NCBI GenBank assembly: GCA_021613375.1
Contig: CM038703.1
Coordinates: 20,069,194-20,133,193, forward strand
DNA from: Megaleporinus macrocephalus
Lineage: Eukaryota; Chordata; Actinopteri; Characiformes; Anostomidae
DNA: 64,000 bases
Reading direction: 5' to 3'
Positions 60,821 through 64,000 of this stretch are shown here, piece by piece; the stretch's first letter is position 1, and each line of letters opens with the position of its first letter. Both the position numbers and the translations under genes were made by a program. The notes beneath the pieces were generated by a model. The model did not search any database and had not been told where the DNA came from. It worked only from the letters and a program-made list of their open reading frames with translations.

Positions 60821-62000
60821 AGTATAGCTTTGGTGCAAGTGAAAGTGACAACAGCAAGACCCCCAAAAAAGAAATGGTTTTCAAGTGGTGGCCATAGACA
60901 CTTGCTCCCTACTTCTTTCCTAGTTTTGCATTTTGCTTGAATTTTGCTTGCATTTCCTAGTTTGCATACTTGCTTCTAGTATAATGCAATACCTGCAGCC
61001 CATTCATGTTGCACAGGTTGTGCAGCTCCTACCATTACGAAAAGGTTTGCTGTGTGCCCCGACACTCTCAAGAGCAAGTAAGAGATACCAGGACACGAGC
61101 CATTACACAAGAAAGATGGACAGGGCTGTAGAAGGGCATTAATCCAGTAGTAGGAATGGATATCTGCTGCTTTGCACAAACAGGAGGAGCACTACCAAAG
61201 CCCTACAAAATGACCTCCAGTGAACTTCATAAAGGTGGCATGAGGTCCCAACATGTTACTCGATCGACATTTAAGTTGAAAACTGGCAGACGTGTCAAAC
61301 GTGACTGGAGACGACATTGTGAATGTTATGCTGCCTGCAACATCATCCAGCATGGCCTGGAAGTGGATCAGTGATGGTCTGTGGGGGCATATCCTTGTAG
61401 GATACTTCCAGGTGATAGCCAACGGTACCTTCACTACAGTAAGACACCAGGATAAAGTCCCCAGAACCATTGTCAGGCCTTGCGCTTATGCAGTGGGCTC
61501 TGGGTTCCTTCTGGTACAGGACATTTCCTCACATGGCCAGAGTGTATTGGAAGTTTCTGGATGATGAAGACATTAATGCCATTCACCGGCCCACATGTTT
61601 CCCAGACCTGCATCCAGTTAGGATTCTTGGATGTTATGTATCAGTGCCTTCAATGCCTCCAAGTAGTGCCACAGACTGTCCAGGAGCTTAGGGATGCCCT
61701 GATCCAGGTCTGGGAGATGATCCCACAGCACACCATTTGCCGCCTCATCAGGAACATGCCCGGACATTATTGGGAGTGCATACAAGCATGCGGGGGCCAT
61801 ACACACTACTGAGTCACTTTATGAGCTGTTGTCAAGAAATTTGTGTAAATTGGATCAGCCTTTGATTTATTTTTTTTTATTATTTGATTCATAGTGTGAT
61901 TTTGAATCCAGCCCAATTTACAGAGATTATGTCAGTAAAAAAATTTCAACAAGATCCGTTGTGTGATTTAAGTGTTCCCCTTTATTTTTTGTAGTGTTTA
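60821..62000 (+). mobile_element. Degenerate Tc1-like element of a different family
   Basis: The left part reads gtgcaagtgaaagtgacaac with the following agcaagacccccaaaa (60833 on), as in fish elements with a non-coding leader. Plus-strand transposase remnants follow: QVVQLLPLRKGLLCAP (HTH region, about 61011), YAACNIIQHG (61326), a DDE segment GSGFLLVQDISSHGQS (61498), FPDLHPVRIL (61600) where SPDLNPIEH is expected, and a C-terminus QVWEMIPQHTICRLIR ending with GGHTHY and a stop (about 61812). The right terminal repeat, agtgttcccctttatttttt followed by gtagtgttta, ends near 62000. About 250 codons remain, broken by frameshifts and an N-terminal deletion. The second catalytic Asp (LVQD) is kept, but the third-motif region is altered. 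Confidence 0.85.
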
Positions 62001-62669
62001 TAAAGTGTTGTAAATTCTATTGTCCAGTGAAAATTCTTGGGCTAGGCTTGAGAAGAACAGCTTTCTCCTATTGTGGAGAATTGAATATGGATATTATGAG
62101 CTTTAAATATGGACAGAATAAAATAGTTAACACTTAACATCTTAATGTGATGTCTGGCCTCTCCTTAGCATATTGTATATACTGCACATCCCCTATTCCA
62201 GTGTATGTAGTGCAGATTTAGCTTGTTGAGGCACCTGAATATTTTATGCATTTAGTTTAATGAGCCACATCAAATGGCATTTCAAAATTAGGGAGTAAAA
62301 TATTTACCTAGATGTGCTTTAGAAAATAACCCTACGCTTATATTGCAATCTAGTTTTGTTACTTGCTGGTTAACAAGGATAATTCACAGAAACAACTGAC
62401 ATGGGCCAGGAATGTTCATGGGGCTAGAATTGGGTGGTTTATTGGATGAAATTGGTTAATGAAACACATCTCACAAGGTGATAATTAGCAGGGAAGACCA
62501 AAGCAGTAACAGCTTGTTTCGTATTTAATAACCTCAACAACCAGGGGAGACAGTGCCAGTGTTTGGGTCATGCTCATGGAAGCTGACTTACACCAGGTCA
62601 CACGGGTAAATAGATGGCAATTACAAAGAAAGTAATGTAGGTTTTAGTGACCACTGCAGTGCACATTCG
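62001..62669. other. AT-rich non-coding stretch
   Basis: No recognised feature. Composition resembles the surrounding intergenic DNA. Confidence 0.4.
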
Positions 62670-62890
62670 TTGCTTACTTTAAAGTGCCCATGTCATGGAA
62701 AAGTTTAATGTAGTATGTAATCACTGTTAGCCACTGTTTCAAAATGTACAACATATAAATATACAAAAGCTACAAAAAAAATATTCTATTTTTGTGATGT
62801 CCACGGTGTGAAATAAAGTGGCTTCCTGGACCATCTAATTAACCTCTTTTACCCCCTGAATGTCTTAAAATCTATATTCTATATGCATAT
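62670..62890. repeat. Possible dispersed repeat ('aaagtgcccatgtcatggaa' type)
   Basis: Begins aaagtgcccatgtcatggaa, continues with gtttaatgtagtatgtaatc and gaaataaagtggcttcctgg. I recall such starts from fish interspersed repeats. No second copy in the window, so tentative. Confidence 0.35.
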
Positions 62891-63349
62891 ATAAATAGAT
62901 ATATATAAAAATATAAATGCACAAATACAAATTCAGAGAAGCGTTAGTATTTAGCCTGCTTCTGCCACAATCAGTAAGCTTCTGTCTTGGTTTTCCTACT
63001 TAGCTAGAGATGGAGCATTGGACTGCCTTAGGGTGGTGCTGTAACAAATTGCTACATCCAGTTGCTCCTTAATAGCCTAGCAACTGTAACTATGCTCAGG
63101 AGACCCTCTGAAAAACATCACAAAATGCCTTAGCATATATGTAAATCTCAAAACTTGACCAATTTCGCAAGGGTTTGGAAAAAAGAGTAAATTACTACTC
63201 ATTTCTCGAACCAAAAAGAAAAAAAAAACATGTCTTAAGCAAAAGGTGTGTATGGTATCAGTCATTACTAGCACAGTGTGGATTAGAGCATTATCACACA
63301 ACATTTCCTAAACAAGAATTGTTAGACGAAATATTTTGCCAAAGAAGCT
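62891..63349. other. AT-rich non-coding stretch
   Basis: Contains an A-rich run at 63218-63230. No gene. The short minus-strand frame is not supported. Confidence 0.4.
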
Positions 63350-63510
63350 AGCATCATTAAAAAGTTTTTGTTTTGCTGGTAGTTGAGTGGTGGGGCTCCC
63401 ATGTTGGCTGGCTGCTAACCCACTCACAAAAATAGTCAGCCAACATGGGACCGCAACCCTCCGCCGCCCCCCACCAAACACTAGCAGAACAAAAAAGTTT
63501 TTAATGAGGT
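63350..63510. repeat. Imperfect foldback, about 60-70-bp arms
   Basis: The left arm (63350-63411; ttaaaaagtttttgttttgc, then tagttgagtggtggggc and cccatgttggctg) is the reverse complement of the right arm (63436-63510) with a few small indels; the right arm has an extra GC-rich insertion around 63450-63470. The core cccatgttggctg is perfect. Loop about 24 bp. It could be a MITE or an inverted duplication. Confidence 0.75.
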
Positions 63511-64000
63511 GATAAAGAGAGGTCAGAAAATGTCTATGATGTTTTTGGAACATGATACTACACCTTACGTGTGAACTCTAAGGAATAGAATTGATTCAAA
63601 TTGTGGATATATGCCTTTTAAATAGATCTATATTCAAAATTCAGTATAGCTTTATGTGGACACCTTATCTTTTCTTTGTTTTGTGTGGTATCCTTCTTCA
63701 TCTGCTTCTAATACTTTTAATAGCCAACTGTGACTGTGACCTCTATACATGTCCACCACCCACTGACATTATCATATGATGCTCTGTTGAGGTGTGAATC
63801 TGCAGACAAAAGCAGGCAGATTTGAGATTATGAGATAATTAATTATTGTTGACGGTGGTCTAGGCTTAATCTGACAGGTCTTGGTATATTCTGACAAGAA
63901 AAAAAATAAGTTGCTGGTTAATCAGATAAGACTTAAATGCCCTTTAAGATGTCTAATGCTGTTTTAATTATGTCCACATAGACCACTACCTTTCTTACTT
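63511..64000. other. Non-coding end of the window
   Basis: AT-rich sequence with nothing recognised. The frame at 63591-63779 is not gene-like. Confidence 0.4.

Noticed and set aside
60599..60940. Frames with long Ile-Tyr repeats, also at 45633-45854
   Set aside because: They are translations of (TA)n microsatellites.

Overview
This window looks like non-coding DNA from a bony fish, most likely a teleost. There are no bacterial-style operons, no dense open reading frames and no rRNA or tRNA genes. The longest open frames are about 205 codons and resemble no family I recognise. The repeats fit a fish genome: several decayed Tc1-type transposons, a common fish interspersed repeat carrying the 'catgcaaactccacacagac' signature, foldback MITEs, and long (TA)n, (GA)n, (CA)n and (AAT)n microsatellites. 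I cannot name the species, the chromosome or the flanking genes.

The layout alternates between two kinds of sequence. The first is nearly repeat-free, of mixed composition and rich in TAAT cores: roughly 0.8-2.5, 3.2-5.2, 8-10.9, 15.4-16.6, 20.8-24.2, 26.1-28.6, 29.4-30.0, 32.3-34.9, 36.8-42.7, 46.8-47.4, 50.4-52.3 and 58.6-59.3 kb. It looks like the conserved non-coding sequence that fills gene deserts, or very large introns, around vertebrate developmental regulators. Conservation itself cannot be seen in one sequence, so these calls are inference. The second kind is AT-rich and carries transposon remnants: 5.2-7.9, 11.0-15.4, 16.6-20.8, 24.2-26.1, 28.6-29.4, 43-46.8, 47.4-50.4, 52.3-58.5 and 59.3-64 kb.

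The best-supported features are mobile elements. Six Tc1/mariner-type remnants are visible. Four belong to one family: 7.35-7.89, about 28.8-29.3 and 49.5-50.2 kb with the transposase on the minus strand, and 56.85-57.3 kb on the plus strand. A second type at 52.90-54.15 kb contains an unusual internal duplication of its own transposase. A third type at 60.82-62.00 kb abuts a (TA)n microsatellite. Other notable items are a three-unit tandem repeat with a period of about 405 bp (13.8-15.0 kb), a 38-bp-arm hairpin at 49.40-49.49 kb, an imperfect foldback at 63.35-63.51 kb, good matches to the CTCF (21.6 kb) and RFX (36.86 kb) motifs, and two speculative exons (57.4-57.5 kb plus strand; 23.0-23.14 kb minus strand).

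No intact protein-coding gene can be supported. If there is biology here, it is probably cis-regulation of a neighbouring gene. I found no evidence of a novel multi-gene system.
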